This document shows, one piece after another, positions 1 through 8,596 of a stretch of DNA of 64,000 bases. The DNA comes from Microbacterium commune. Its GTDB lineage: Bacteria > Actinomycetota > Actinomycetes > Actinomycetales > Microbacteriaceae. Under the pieces are notes generated by a model that saw only the letters and a list, made by a program, of their open reading frames with translations, did no database searches and was not told where the DNA came from. Every line of letters starts with the position of its first letter. The first letter of the stretch is position 1. Position numbers and translations under genes: made by a program. Location of the stretch: contig NZ_JACSPX010000003.1 in the NCBI RefSeq assembly GCF_014836945.1, positions 88,049 through 152,048 of the forward strand, in the 5' to 3' direction.

Positions 1-731
1 AGCGCGCCTCGGCCAAGCGCATCACCGTCGTCGCCCCGTACTACCCCTACTCCCGTCAGGACAAGAAGGGCCGCGGTCGCGAGCCCATCTCCGCCCGCCT
101 CGTGGCCGACATGCTGAAGACCGCCGGCGCTGACCGCGTGATGAGCGTCGACCTGCACGCCGCGCAGATCCAGGGGTTCTTCGACGGACCGGTCGATCAC
201 CTCTTCGCCAAGCCCGTGCTGCTCGAGCACTTCCAGGGCACCCTCACCGCCGAGGACCGCGAGACGCTCACGATCGTGTCGCCCGACATGGGTCGTGTCC
301 GTGTGGCCGACAGCTGGTCGGACAGCCTGGGAGCACCCCTCGCGATCATCCACAAGCGTCGCGACCCCAAGGTCGCCAACCAGGTCTCGGTGCACGAGAT
401 CGTCGGCACCGTCGACGGACGCACCTGCCTGCTCGTCGACGACATGATCGACACCGGCGGCACGATCGTCAAGGCCGCGCAGGCGCTGAAGGCGAACGGC
501 GCCCGCAAGGTGATCGTCGCGGCCACGCACGCGGTCTTCAGCGACCCGGCATCCGACCGCCTGCAGGACGACGCGATCGACCAGGTCGTCGTGACCGACA
601 CGATCCCGCTCACCCAGTCGCGACGCTGGGACGGGCTCACGGTGCTGCCGATCGCGCCGCTGCTCGCCACCGCGATCAAGCAGGTCTTCGAAGACGGCTC
701 CGTGACGAGCATGTTCGGCGGAGACGCCTGA
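1..731 (+). CDS. prs: Ribose-phosphate pyrophosphokinase, 5' end outside window
   Basis: Makes PRPP from ribose 5-phosphate and ATP for nucleotide, His, Trp and NAD synthesis. The frame is open from base 3, so the gene starts before the window. 242 residues are visible of a family length near 320. Visible motifs are VVAPYYPYSRQD near the edge, the VDLHAAQIQGFF segment, and the PRPP-binding loop DDMIDTGGTI. The first ATG inside the window (102) lies in the middle of the conserved domain and is not the start. Downstream, prs is normally close to rplY and pth, but here about 17 kb of other genes intervene. Confidence 0.97.
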   Translation, partial: RASAKRITVVAPYYPYSRQDKKGRGREPISARLVADMLKTAGADRVMSVDLHAAQIQGFFDGPVDHLFAKPVLLEHFQGTLTAEDRETLTIVSPDMGRVRVADSWSDSLGAPLAIIHKRRDPKVANQVSVHEIVGTVDGRTCLLVDDMIDTGGTIVKAAQALKANGARKVIVAATHAVFSDPASDRLQDDAIDQVVVTDTIPLTQSRRWDGLTVLPIAPLLATAIKQVFEDGSVTSMFGGDA

Positions 732-794
732 TCGCCCCGACGTCGCGACGACGGCATCCGGATTTCTCATAGCCGGATGCCCGAAGCTGGACGC

Positions 795-1241
795 ATGAAC
801 GTGCATCCCGCAGCCCGCACCGGAACCGCTCTGCTCGGCGTCGCCGGCGCCCTCGTCCTCGCCGGGTGCTCGGGTGCGGCGGACGCCGACACAGGCAAGG
901 CCGACCCGTCACCGCTGAGCACCGACGCCACTGCCCCCTACGCCGACGGAACGTACACGGCTGAGGGGTCGTATCGCACGCCCGAGACGGTGGAGACGAT
1001 CGAGGTGACCCTGACGATCGCAGACGACACCGTCACCGACGTCCGCGTGGTCGGCGACCCGCTGGCCCCGGAGTCGAAGAACTACCAGGGTCAGTTCATC
1101 GCCGGCATCTCCGATGTCGTGGTCGGGAAGAAGCTCGACGAGCTGGAGGTCGACCGCGTCGCCGGATCGTCGCTCACCAGCGACGGATTCGATCAGGCCG
1201 TGGTGAAGATCAAGGACGAAGCCGCCACAGCGGCCGAGTGA
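795..1241 (+). CDS. FMN-binding-domain lipoprotein
   Basis: A 148-residue exported lipoprotein. A signal peptide ends in the lipobox LAGC with Cys25 as lipidation site, followed by a Ser/Asp-rich linker and one FMN_bind domain (about residues 48-145). Members carry FMN covalently on a Ser/Thr placed by ApbE. Here the attachment motif reads DRVAGSSLTS (residues 120-129), so Ser126 replaces the usual Thr of SGAT. It lies 6 bases before the ApbE gene, and both precede a membrane flavin oxidoreductase, which suggests an extracytoplasmic electron carrier. ATG 795 was chosen over ATG 777 because it gives a compact signal peptide; neither has a strong ribosome binding site. Confidence 0.85.
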   Translation: MNVHPAARTGTALLGVAGALVLAGCSGAADADTGKADPSPLSTDATAPYADGTYTAEGSYRTPETVETIEVTLTIADDTVTDVRVVGDPLAPESKNYQGQFIAGISDVVVGKKLDELEVDRVAGSSLTSDGFDQAVVKIKDEAATAAE

Positions 1242-1247
1242 TCCGGC

Positions 1248-2138
1248 ATGCACTCGTGGCGGTTCGACGCCATCGGCACGTCGTGGGAGATCGAGACCGT
1301 CGACCCGCTGAACGGCACGGCTCGAGCGCGCGTGGGCGGCATCATCGAGGCGTTCGACGCGACCTGGTCGCGCTTCCGTGACGACTCCGTCGTCTCGTCG
1401 CTGCGCGCGCACGGCGGCACGGCGGAGCTGACCCCCGCAGCCGCCGCCGATGCCGCCGCGATGATCGACACCTACCGCGATCTCGGTCGGGCGACCGACG
1501 GCGGTGTGAACCCGCTGATCGGGTCGGCACTCGAGGCGCTCGGCTACGACGCCGCACTGACCCTGCGCCCGGGCACGCGGCAGCCGGGTGGGATGTACGC
1601 GGGGCACGCGCGGTGGGAGCACATGCTGCACGGCGAGCACGGTTCGCTGACCCTCGAGGAGCCCGCCGTCATCGATGTCGGCGCCGTCGGCAAGGGGCGG
1701 CTGGTCGATCTCGTCAGCGACGCGCTGGCGGAGGTTCCCGGCCGGGTGACCGTCGACGGCAGCGGTGATCTTCGCGTACGCGGCGGCACCGCGAGAGTCG
1801 CGCTCGAGCACCCGTACGACACGACCTCCGCGATCGGGGTGGTCGAGGTGACGGATGCCGCGCTGTGCGCATCCGCGGTGACACGGCGGACGTGGGGGAG
1901 CGGACTGCACCACGTGCTCGACGGACGCACCGGGCTTCCCGTGCGCACCTGGGTCGCCACCTGGGCTCTCGCCGGGGACGCCATGCACGCCGACGGCGCG
2001 GCGACCGGCCTGTTCTTCGACGGGGGTCCCGAGATCGCCGATCGCTGGGGCGCTCACTGGGTGCGGATGTCGAGCGACGGGCGCGTCGAGCGCTCACGCG
2101 GGTTCCCCGGTGAGCTGTTCACCGAGCCCGCCCGCTGA
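1248..2138 (+). CDS. apbE: FAD:protein FMN transferase (ApbE family)
   Basis: Transfers FMN from FAD to a Ser/Thr of a partner protein, normally outside the membrane. 296 residues. Family features visible are the VIDVGAVGKGRLVDLV stretch (flavin and metal site), VDGSGDLRVRGG, and the C-terminal AGDAMHADGAATGLFF, where the Asp and Ala/Thr residues match the metal-binding end of ApbE. No signal peptide or lipobox is visible, so how it reaches an exported substrate is unclear. Translation is probably coupled to the preceding lipoprotein gene, 6 bases upstream, which is the obvious substrate. Confidence 0.9.
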   Translation: MHSWRFDAIGTSWEIETVDPLNGTARARVGGIIEAFDATWSRFRDDSVVSSLRAHGGTAELTPAAAADAAAMIDTYRDLGRATDGGVNPLIGSALEALGYDAALTLRPGTRQPGGMYAGHARWEHMLHGEHGSLTLEEPAVIDVGAVGKGRLVDLVSDALAEVPGRVTVDGSGDLRVRGGTARVALEHPYDTTSAIGVVEVTDAALCASAVTRRTWGSGLHHVLDGRTGLPVRTWVATWALAGDAMHADGAATGLFFDGGPEIADRWGAHWVRMSSDGRVERSRGFPGELFTEPAR

Positions 2139-2158
2139 GGATACGGAAGAGTAGAAGA

Positions 2159-3709
2159 GTGATCACTGCGTTCTTGGCGATGCGGCAGCGCGTGCTGGCC
2201 GTCCTCGGCGGCATCTCGATGTACCGGCTCGTGCTGTTCGCCCTCGCGGGGCTTGCGGCGATCGCGCTCGGGCTGTCGCTGGCGGGGCTGGTCGGACCGT
2301 CGGCGGGCGAGATCCTGGCATCCTTCGCCGTGCTCGCCCTCTCGATCTCCGCGGTCGACGCCGCCGCGCAGCGCGTCTTGCGCCTGCCGTGGCGCATCGA
2401 GTCGTCGCTGGTCACGGCACTCATCCTGCTGTTCGTGCTGCAGCCCTCGCTGACCCCGGCCGGCTTGGGCGGGACGGCACTCGCCGGGGTGCTGGCGAGC
2501 CTGTCGAAATACCTGATCGCGTGGCGCGGACGGCACATCCTCAATCCCGCCGCATTCGGCGCCGCGGTGGTGACGGTCTTCGGTCTCGGCACATTCTCGG
2601 CGTGGTGGGTCGGCACGCCCTGGCTTGCGCTGTTCGTCGCGCTGAGCGGGCTGATCGTGCTGTGGCGCACCGAGAAGGTGCGGCTGATGCTCGTCTTCCT
2701 TCTCGTGGTCGTCGTGGTGTCGGTGGTGCGGCAGGCCGTGCAGTCGCAGGAGTTCGGCATCCCGTTCAGCGCGGGCGAGGCGCTGCCGGCCGCACTCACG
2801 CAGACGCCGTACCTCTTCCTCGGTGCGTTCATGCTCTCCGAGCCGCTCACCCTGCCGCCGCGACGCTGGCAGCAGTACAGCGTCGCCGCTCTCGTGGGAG
2901 TGCTCGCCGGATGGCCGATCGCGGTCGGCTCGCTGTTCACGCTCGGTCAGGAGCGCGCTCTGCTGATCGGCAACCTGTTCGCCTTCGCCTTCGCGCTGCG
3001 CAGCTCGGTGCGGCTGGTGCTCACGGAGCGCACCTTCGTCACGCCCACCGCACAGGAGCTCACGTTCCGCACCAAGGGGCGGCTGCGCTTCGTCGCGGGG
3101 CAGTATCTCGAGCTCGAGGTGCCGCATCGCAATCCGGATGCCAGGGGCACCCGCCGCGAGTTCAGCATCGTCTCCGCGCCTGCCGACCTGCCCACTCTGC
3201 GCATCGCCTACAAGGACGGCGATCAGAAGCATCCGTCGAGCTACAAACGGGCGCTGAAGGCTGCCGAACCGGGAGCCGTGCTCGCCGTCACCGGCACGTG
3301 GGGAGACTTCGTGCTGCCGCGCGGGCGCACCCCGGTGCTGATGGTCGCGGCAGGCATCGGTGTGACCCCGTTCGTGTCGCAGCTGCGCCAGCTGCAGGCC
3401 ACCGGCGCCGAGCGCGATGTCGTGCTCATCTATGTGGCCTCCGAGGCGGCCGAGCTCGCGTTCCGCGATGAGCTCGCGGCGACCGGCGTCCGCACGATCG
3501 TGTTCACGCGCGACGAGCCGGCCGAGCTGCCGGCGCACTGGGCCTGGGCGCAGGGTGCCCGGCTCGACGCGGAGGCTCTGCAGCGCGTGGTGCCCGATCT
3601 CGCCGCGCGGCACGCCTACATCTCCGGACCGCCCCGCCTCATCGCCGATCTCGCACCGGCGCTGCAGAAGGCCCGCGCGGTGACGACCGACGCGTTCGCC
3701 GGCTACTGA
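2159..3709 (+). CDS. Membrane flavin oxidoreductase: RnfD/NqrB-like domain fused to ferredoxin-reductase-like domain
   Basis: 516 residues. The N-terminal 290 or so form several membrane helices with the RnfD/NqrB hallmark GRHILNPAAFG and FMLSEPLTLPP. The SGAT site that carries covalent FMN in NqrB and RnfD is not seen. The C-terminal 220 residues are a ferredoxin-NADP reductase fold: FAD motif RREFSIVSAP, nucleotide motif AAGIGVTPF, terminal YISGPPRL. The predicted role is passing electrons from cytoplasmic NAD(P)H across the membrane to the upstream FMN lipoprotein. GTG 2159 follows a GGAAGAG site; ATG 2180 is an alternative. The last 7 bases overlap the convergent sensor kinase gene. Confidence 0.85.
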   Translation: MITAFLAMRQRVLAVLGGISMYRLVLFALAGLAAIALGLSLAGLVGPSAGEILASFAVLALSISAVDAAAQRVLRLPWRIESSLVTALILLFVLQPSLTPAGLGGTALAGVLASLSKYLIAWRGRHILNPAAFGAAVVTVFGLGTFSAWWVGTPWLALFVALSGLIVLWRTEKVRLMLVFLLVVVVVSVVRQAVQSQEFGIPFSAGEALPAALTQTPYLFLGAFMLSEPLTLPPRRWQQYSVAALVGVLAGWPIAVGSLFTLGQERALLIGNLFAFAFALRSSVRLVLTERTFVTPTAQELTFRTKGRLRFVAGQYLELEVPHRNPDARGTRREFSIVSAPADLPTLRIAYKDGDQKHPSSYKRALKAAEPGAVLAVTGTWGDFVLPRGRTPVLMVAAGIGVTPFVSQLRQLQATGAERDVVLIYVASEAAELAFRDELAATGVRTIVFTRDEPAELPAHWAWAQGARLDAEALQRVVPDLAARHAYISGPPRLIADLAPALQKARAVTTDAFAGY

Positions 3710-5232
3710 TCCGGATGCTCGTCGCGCTCGGACCGCGCCTGCGCTGACCGAGCCGGGGTGGCCTGCTCGCCGCGCGGCAGGCGCATCGTGAACGACGTGT
3801 CACCCGGCGTGCTCTCGACCGAGATCGTGCCGCCGTGGCCTTCGACGATCGCCTTGGCGATCGCGAGGCCGAGGCCCGTGCCGCCGGTCTGCCGCGCGCG
3901 CGACACGTCGCCGCGAGCGAACCGGGCGAACAGCTCCTCGCGCACGTCGGGATCGATCCCTGGCCCGTCGTCGTGCACGCGCAGCTCGGCGCCCGAAGGG
4001 GTGGCCGACACCGACAGCGTGATGGTCGTGCCCTCCGGCGTGTGCGTGCGGGCGTTGGCGAGCAGGTTGCCGACCACCTGATGCAGGCGTCCGACGTCAC
4101 CCGCGACGACGACGGGCTCGCCGGGGGTCTCGAGCTTCCAGTGGTGGTCAGGCGCGGTGGGCTGCGCGTCGGCGAGGGCTTCGACGGCGAGCTGCGAGAG
4201 GTCGACCTCGCCGTGCACCAGCTCGGCGCCCTCGTCGAGCCTGGCCAGCAGCAGCAGGTCCTCGACGAGTCGCGTCATCCGCAGCGACTGCGCCTGGATG
4301 CGCTCCAGCGCGGAGGTGGTGTTCTCGACGGTGGGCGCGTCCTGCGACTGACGCAGCGCCCGCAGCGACAGCTCGGAGTACCCGCGGATCGACGCGAGCG
4401 GCGTGCGCAGCTCGTGGCTGGCATCCGCCACGAACCGCCGCATGCGCTCCTCGTTGCGCTGACGCGCCGAGAGCGATGAGTCGACGTGGTCGAGCAGGGT
4501 GTTCAGCGCCACTCCCACCCGGCCGACCTCGGTGCGCGGGTCGGCCTCGTAGTCCGGCACCCGCTCGGTGATGCTCACCTCGCCGCGATCGAGTGGCTGC
4601 CCGGCGACGCGTGACGCGGTCGCTGCCACCGCGCGCAGCGGTCGCAGCCCCATGCTGATCGTGAGCGCGGTGGTGAGGGCGAGCAGGATCAGCCCTCCGA
4701 GGGTCGCCAGGGCTATCACCGTGAACAGCGACGTCATGGTGTGCTGCACCTCGGCACGGGGGAGCCCCGTGATGACCACCACGCCGTTCTCGGTGCGGTC
4801 GACCATCACCCGGAACGAGCCGACGTCGTGCACGGTGACCGTCGCGGAGTCGGACTCCTGCAGTGCCGCGGTGAGCGTCAGCAGATCGCGGGCGGGGAGG
4901 TCGCGACGGGATTCGGGGGTGACGATCACGCCCGAGGCGGGTGTGTCGGGAGGCAGGACGGCGAGCAGCAGACTGCCGGTCTGCACGATGCCGCCGCTGA
5001 CCGCGTTCTCGGCGGTGAGGGGCTCACCGCGCAGCTCCGCCGCCGTGGCGCGGCTGGTGACCAGAGCCGTCGTGACTTTCGAGGTGGCGACGAGCTTCCT
5101 CTGCAGATCGTCCTCGAGGGTCTTGCCGAGCGTCGCGCTGGTGATGATCGCGACGATCACGAGGATGAGCGAGACGAACCCGATCACCGCGGCCATCAGC
5201 CGCGCCTGAAGGCTCAGCGGGTGCGGGAGCAT
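3703..5232 (-). CDS. Two-component sensor histidine kinase
   Basis: 509 residues with classical EnvZ/MprB-like architecture: first membrane helix about residues 12-32, extracytoplasmic sensor region about 33-165, second helix about 168-192, HAMP, then a HisKA domain with the phosphoacceptor in ASHELRTPLASIRGYSELSL. The ATPase domain has VVGNLLANARTHT (N box), DDGPGIDPD (G1) and TGGTGLGLAIAKA (G2). The gene lies 3 bases after its response regulator gene, so they form one operon. The signal sensed is not evident. It runs convergent to the flavin module, with overlapping stop codons. Confidence 0.95.
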   Translation of the reverse strand: MLPHPLSLQARLMAAVIGFVSLILVIVAIITSATLGKTLEDDLQRKLVATSKVTTALVTSRATAAELRGEPLTAENAVSGGIVQTGSLLLAVLPPDTPASGVIVTPESRRDLPARDLLTLTAALQESDSATVTVHDVGSFRVMVDRTENGVVVITGLPRAEVQHTMTSLFTVIALATLGGLILLALTTALTISMGLRPLRAVAATASRVAGQPLDRGEVSITERVPDYEADPRTEVGRVGVALNTLLDHVDSSLSARQRNEERMRRFVADASHELRTPLASIRGYSELSLRALRQSQDAPTVENTTSALERIQAQSLRMTRLVEDLLLLARLDEGAELVHGEVDLSQLAVEALADAQPTAPDHHWKLETPGEPVVVAGDVGRLHQVVGNLLANARTHTPEGTTITLSVSATPSGAELRVHDDGPGIDPDVREELFARFARGDVSRARQTGGTGLGLAIAKAIVEGHGGTISVESTPGDTSFTMRLPRGEQATPARSAQARSERDEHPDQ

Positions 5233-5235
5233 GGG

Positions 5236-5964
5236 CTACTGCGGCGACTTGATCATGTAGCCGACACCGCGCACGGTGTGCAGCAGCGGAGTGCGGCCGG
5301 CGTCGATCTTCTTGCGCAGATACGAGATGTACAGCTCGACCACCGACGACTTGCCGCCGAAGTCGTAGCTCCACACCCGGTCGAGGATCTGCGCCTTCGA
5401 CAGCACGCGCCGCTCGTTGCGCATCAGGAAGCGCAGCAGCTCGAACTCCGTGGCGGTGAGCTCGATCTCGTCGTCTCCGCGGATCACCTCGTGGCTGTCC
5501 TCGTTGAGCGAGAGGTCGGCGACTCGGAGGATCGACTGCTCGTCGCCGGTCTGCCCCTGGCCGGAGCGGCGGATGACGGCCCGCAGCCGTGCGATGACCT
5601 CTTCGAGGCTGAACGGCTTGGTGACGTAGTCGTCGCCACCCGCGGTGAGCCCGGCGATGCGGTCGGCGACGGCATCCTTCGCCGTGAGGAACACGACGGG
5701 CACGAGATTGCCGGATTCTCTCAGCCGGCGCAGCACGCTCATGCCGTCGAGGTCGGGCATCATGACGTCGAGCACCAGGGCATCCGGTTCGAAGTCGCGG
5801 GCGACCTGCAGGGCCTCCAGGCCCGAGGCCGCGGTGCGCACCTCCCAGCCCTCCATGCGCAGGGCCATGGCGAGCAGGTCGGTGAGCATCGGCTCGTCGT
5901 CGACCGCGAGGATGCGCAGCGGGGTTCCGTCGGGACGGCGCAGATCAGGATGCTCGGTGCTCAT
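5236..5964 (-). CDS. OmpR-family response regulator
   Basis: 242 residues: receiver domain with acidic pocket VDDEP, phosphoacceptor in LVLDVMMPDLDG, and YVTKPF, followed by an OmpR/PhoB winged helix (about residues 140-240, ending VRGVGYMIK). Pairs with the downstream sensor kinase. A CAGAAT hexamer 6 bases upstream of the ATG could be a -10 for a leaderless message, but it is a weaker match than others in this window. Likely targets are unknown; the nearby flavin module or gnd are candidates by position only. Confidence 0.95.
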   Translation of the reverse strand: MSTEHPDLRRPDGTPLRILAVDDEPMLTDLLAMALRMEGWEVRTAASGLEALQVARDFEPDALVLDVMMPDLDGMSVLRRLRESGNLVPVVFLTAKDAVADRIAGLTAGGDDYVTKPFSLEEVIARLRAVIRRSGQGQTGDEQSILRVADLSLNEDSHEVIRGDDEIELTATEFELLRFLMRNERRVLSKAQILDRVWSYDFGGKSSVVELYISYLRKKIDAGRTPLLHTVRGVGYMIKSPQ

Positions 5965-6050
5965 GGCACCATTCTGCGCTCGTCTTCGCCGAGATTCCCT
6001 TGCGTCTCCTATGCGTCACCTGTGGGTGTTGCGGGAGTGGGACATGCATC

Positions 6051-6086
6051 GGGCTCGGGATGGCGTGCGAGCGCCGTCCCGAGCCC
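6051..6086 (-). terminator. Terminator hairpin after gnd
   Basis: Inverted repeat with a 15-bp stem (one G-U pair): arms 6051-6065 and 6072-6086, 6-base loop. It begins 10 bases past the gnd stop codon on the minus strand. No strong U-run follows, as is common in high-GC actinobacteria. Confidence 0.75.
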
Positions 6087-6095
6087 GGGTTGCGG

Positions 6096-7544
6096 TCAGT
6101 GGGTGTCGACGGCGGGGATCTCGGTGCGGTCGCCTGACCAGAGGGTGTGGAAGGTGCCTTCCTTGTCGATGCGGCGGTAGGTGTGTGCGCCGAAGAAGTC
6201 GCGCTGGCCCTGGATGAGGGCGGCGGGCAGGCGCTCGGCGCGGATGCCGTCGTAGTACGACAGGGAGGAGGAGAACGCGGGGGCGGGGATGCCGGCCTGG
6301 GCGGCGGCGATGACGACGCGGCGCCATGACGCCTGTCCGCGGGAGAGCGCCTCGGCGAAGTACGGGGCGGTGAGCAGGGCGGGCAGGTCGGGTTCGGCGG
6401 CGTACGCGTCGGCGATGCGGTTGAGGAACTGGGCGCGGATGATGCATCCGGCGCGCCAGATCTTCGCCACGGCGCCGAGGTCGATGCTCCAGCCGTATTC
6501 GGTGGCTCCGGCGCGGATCTCGTCGAAGCCCTGGGAGTACGCGACGATCTTCGATGCGTACAGGGCCAGGCGCACGTCTTCGATGAAGGCGTCCACGTCG
6601 TCGACGGTGAACTCGCCCTCGGGGCCGGGCAGGTGGGCGGCGACGGCGCGCTGCTCGGGGTGGGAGGAGAGGGAGCGGGCGAAGGTGGCCTCGGCGATGC
6701 CGGAGACGGGAACGCCGAGGGCGAGCGCCGTCTGCACGGTCCACGCCCCGGTGCCCTTGGCACCGGCCTGGTCGACGATGACGTCGACCAGCGGCTGGCC
6801 GGTCTCCTGGTCGATCTGACGCAGCACCTCGGCGGTGATCTCGATCAGGTACGACTCGAGCTCGCCGGTGTTCCACTCGGCGAAGATGTCGGCGATCTCG
6901 GCGGGGGATCTGCCCGTGCCGCGACGGATCAGGTCGTAGGCCTCGGCGATCAGCTGCATGTCGGCGTACTCGATGCCGTTGTGCACCATCTTCACGAAGT
7001 GACCCGCGCCGCCGTGCCCGACGTGCGTGACGCACGGCTCGCCCTCGGCGACCGCCGCGATCGACTCCAGGATCGGACCGAGCGTCACCCAGGACTCATC
7101 CGACCCGCCGGGCATGATGCTCGGCCCCAGCAGCGCACCCTCCTCACCACCGGAGATGCCCGCGCCGACGAAGTTGATCCCCGTCTCACGCACCGCCTTC
7201 TCCCGGCGGATGGTGTCGGGGAAGTACGCGTTGCCGCCATCGACGATGATGTCGCCCGGCTCGAACACCCGCACGAGCTCATCGATCACCGCATCCGTGC
7301 CGAGCCCCGCCTTGACCATGATGATCGCCGTGCGCGGCTTCTGCAGCGACGCCGCGAACTCCTCGTACGAGAACGTCGGCACGAAACCCGCCTCCGGGTG
7401 CAACGCCACCAGATCATCCGTCTTCGCCCGCGAGCGGTTCAGCACCGCCACCGTGTTGCCCTCCCGGCTGGCGAGATTACGGGCCAGATTCGAACCCATG
7501 ACGGCGAGTCCGACGACTCCGATATTGGCTGCAGCAGTGGGCAC
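6096..7544 (-). CDS. gnd: 6-phosphogluconate dehydrogenase, decarboxylating
   Basis: Oxidises 6-phosphogluconate to ribulose 5-phosphate and CO2, making NADPH. 482 residues, full length for the family. Visible are the Rossmann motif GVVGLAVMGSNLARN, the NRS coenzyme segment, ISGGEEGALLGPSIMPGG, the catalytic HGGAGHFVKMVHNGIEY and the C-terminal helical domain. The start is GTG, placed by a GAGGAGA site 5 bases upstream. It stands next to a sugar-acid cluster ending in a gluconate-type kinase, whose product is the substrate of this enzyme. A terminator follows directly. Confidence 0.97.
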   Translation of the reverse strand: MPTAAANIGVVGLAVMGSNLARNLASREGNTVAVLNRSRAKTDDLVALHPEAGFVPTFSYEEFAASLQKPRTAIIMVKAGLGTDAVIDELVRVFEPGDIIVDGGNAYFPDTIRREKAVRETGINFVGAGISGGEEGALLGPSIMPGGSDESWVTLGPILESIAAVAEGEPCVTHVGHGGAGHFVKMVHNGIEYADMQLIAEAYDLIRRGTGRSPAEIADIFAEWNTGELESYLIEITAEVLRQIDQETGQPLVDVIVDQAGAKGTGAWTVQTALALGVPVSGIAEATFARSLSSHPEQRAVAAHLPGPEGEFTVDDVDAFIEDVRLALYASKIVAYSQGFDEIRAGATEYGWSIDLGAVAKIWRAGCIIRAQFLNRIADAYAAEPDLPALLTAPYFAEALSRGQASWRRVVIAAAQAGIPAPAFSSSLSYYDGIRAERLPAALIQGQRDFFGAHTYRRIDKEGTFHTLWSGDRTEIPAVDTH

Positions 7545-7598
7545 AGGGATCTCCTCGGTGATGAAGGTTGTGATCTCAGGGTATCGGTGGATGAAGGG

Positions 7599-8504
7599 TC
7601 AGAATTCGTTCGTGTCATCCGGCCTGGGACGCCGCTCGGCGACCAGGCGGCGGGTGACGGAGATGTCGCGATCTCCCAGGCCGCGGTCGACGATCTCGTC
7701 GAAGGCGGCGCGCAGGGCGGGCAGCAGAACCGCGTCGGTGCCGGTGCCGGCGGCGATGTCTGCCGCGAAGCGCAGGTCCTTGACCATGTACTTCGCCATG
7801 CCGCTGGCCGAGTCGTCGCCGGTCACGAGCTTGGAGTGCCTGGCCTCGAGCAGTCGCGACCCCGCGTATCCGCCGGCGAGCAGCGACCACATGCGGTCGA
7901 GATCGATGCTCGAGCGGTCCGCGAGCACGGTCGCCTCGCCGAGGGCCAGGATCGTGGCCGACACGACGAGCTGATTGCACGCCTTGGCCACCTGGCCGGC
8001 CCCGAGGGGGCCCAGGTGCACGGCGGTTCCGCACGGGGCGAGCACCTCGGCCGCGAGGGCGGTGTCGGCCTCGGCGCCGCCCAGCATGATCGAGAGGGTG
8101 CCGGCCCTGGCGCCGTCCTCACCGCCCGACACCGGGCAGTCGACCAGACGCACCCGGCCGGAGGTCTGCGCGTGCAGCCTGTCGCCGAGCGCGCGCACGG
8201 CCGGTGCCGACGACGTCGACGCGATGAGGATCAGCAGGTCTCGGTCGCCGGCGAGCAGTCCGTCGGGTCCGTCCAGCAGCTGCTCCAGCTCGGGCAGATC
8301 CGGCAGCACGCTCACCATCACGTCGACGCACATCGCGAGCTCCCGCGGCGACTCGGCCCAGGTCGCACCGGCGGCGACGAGCTCGGGCTGCGGGCGGCGG
8401 GCGTGGATGACGAGCTCGCCGCGCTCGGCGAGCAGGCGTTCGGCCATCGGACGCCCCATCGAACCCAGGCCGATGATGCCGACGGTCGCGGAGGATGCGT
8501 TCAT
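7599..8504 (-). CDS. 3-hydroxyisobutyrate dehydrogenase-family oxidoreductase
   Basis: 301 residues of the beta-hydroxyacid dehydrogenase family (HIBADH, tartronate semialdehyde reductase GarR/GlxR, and relatives). Motifs: NAD(P)-binding GIIGLGSMGRPMAERL, substrate motif DCPVSGGEDGARAGTLSIML, catalytic Lys in GAGQVAKACNQL. The exact substrate cannot be read from sequence; a short sugar-derived hydroxyacid or semialdehyde fits the neighbours. ATG 8504 was chosen because a TATCGT -10 box lies 6 bases upstream and an upstream start at 8546 would translate through the shared operator. Transcribed divergently from a 2-hydroxyacid dehydrogenase gene. Confidence 0.85.
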   Translation of the reverse strand: MNASSATVGIIGLGSMGRPMAERLLAERGELVIHARRPQPELVAAGATWAESPRELAMCVDVMVSVLPDLPELEQLLDGPDGLLAGDRDLLILIASTSSAPAVRALGDRLHAQTSGRVRLVDCPVSGGEDGARAGTLSIMLGGAEADTALAAEVLAPCGTAVHLGPLGAGQVAKACNQLVVSATILALGEATVLADRSSIDLDRMWSLLAGGYAGSRLLEARHSKLVTGDDSASGMAKYMVKDLRFAADIAAGTGTDAVLLPALRAAFDEIVDRGLGDRDISVTRRLVAERRPRPDDTNEF

Positions 8505-8510
8505 CACCCC

Positions 8511-8516
8511 ACGATA
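8511..8516 (-). promoter_or_regulatory. -10 box TATCGT, leaderless start
   Basis: Minus-strand TATCGT ends 6 bases before ATG 8504, placing the transcription start at or next to the start codon. Confidence 0.6.
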
Positions 8517-8521
8517 ACAGA

Positions 8522-8545
8522 GTCCAACTCGATGGACGCTGTTCA
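8522..8545. promoter_or_regulatory. Candidate IclR operator, copy 1
   Basis: GTCCA (8522-8526), 6 bases, TGGAC (8533-8537), 3 bases, GTTCA (8541-8545). It lies between the divergent dehydrogenase genes and repeats the layout at 10552-10575 exactly: GTCCA-N6-TGRAC-N3-GTTCA. GTCCA/TGGAC is a perfect inverted repeat, and TGGAC/GTTCA is a near one. The IclR-family gene between the two copies is the likely binder. The assignment is inference. Confidence 0.65.
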
Positions 8546-8596
8546 TATGGCTGTATTCCGGCTAGGCTGTGGATGCGTTCGTTCAAGGGAGAGAAC

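Noticed and set aside
4741..6180. Long plus-strand frame across the two-component genes
   Set aside because: Antisense shadow of the kinase and regulator; no domain and no ribosome binding site.
8505..8546. Longer N-terminus for the HIBADH-family enzyme
   Set aside because: It would translate across the -10 box and shared operator and adds no family sequence before the Rossmann motif.
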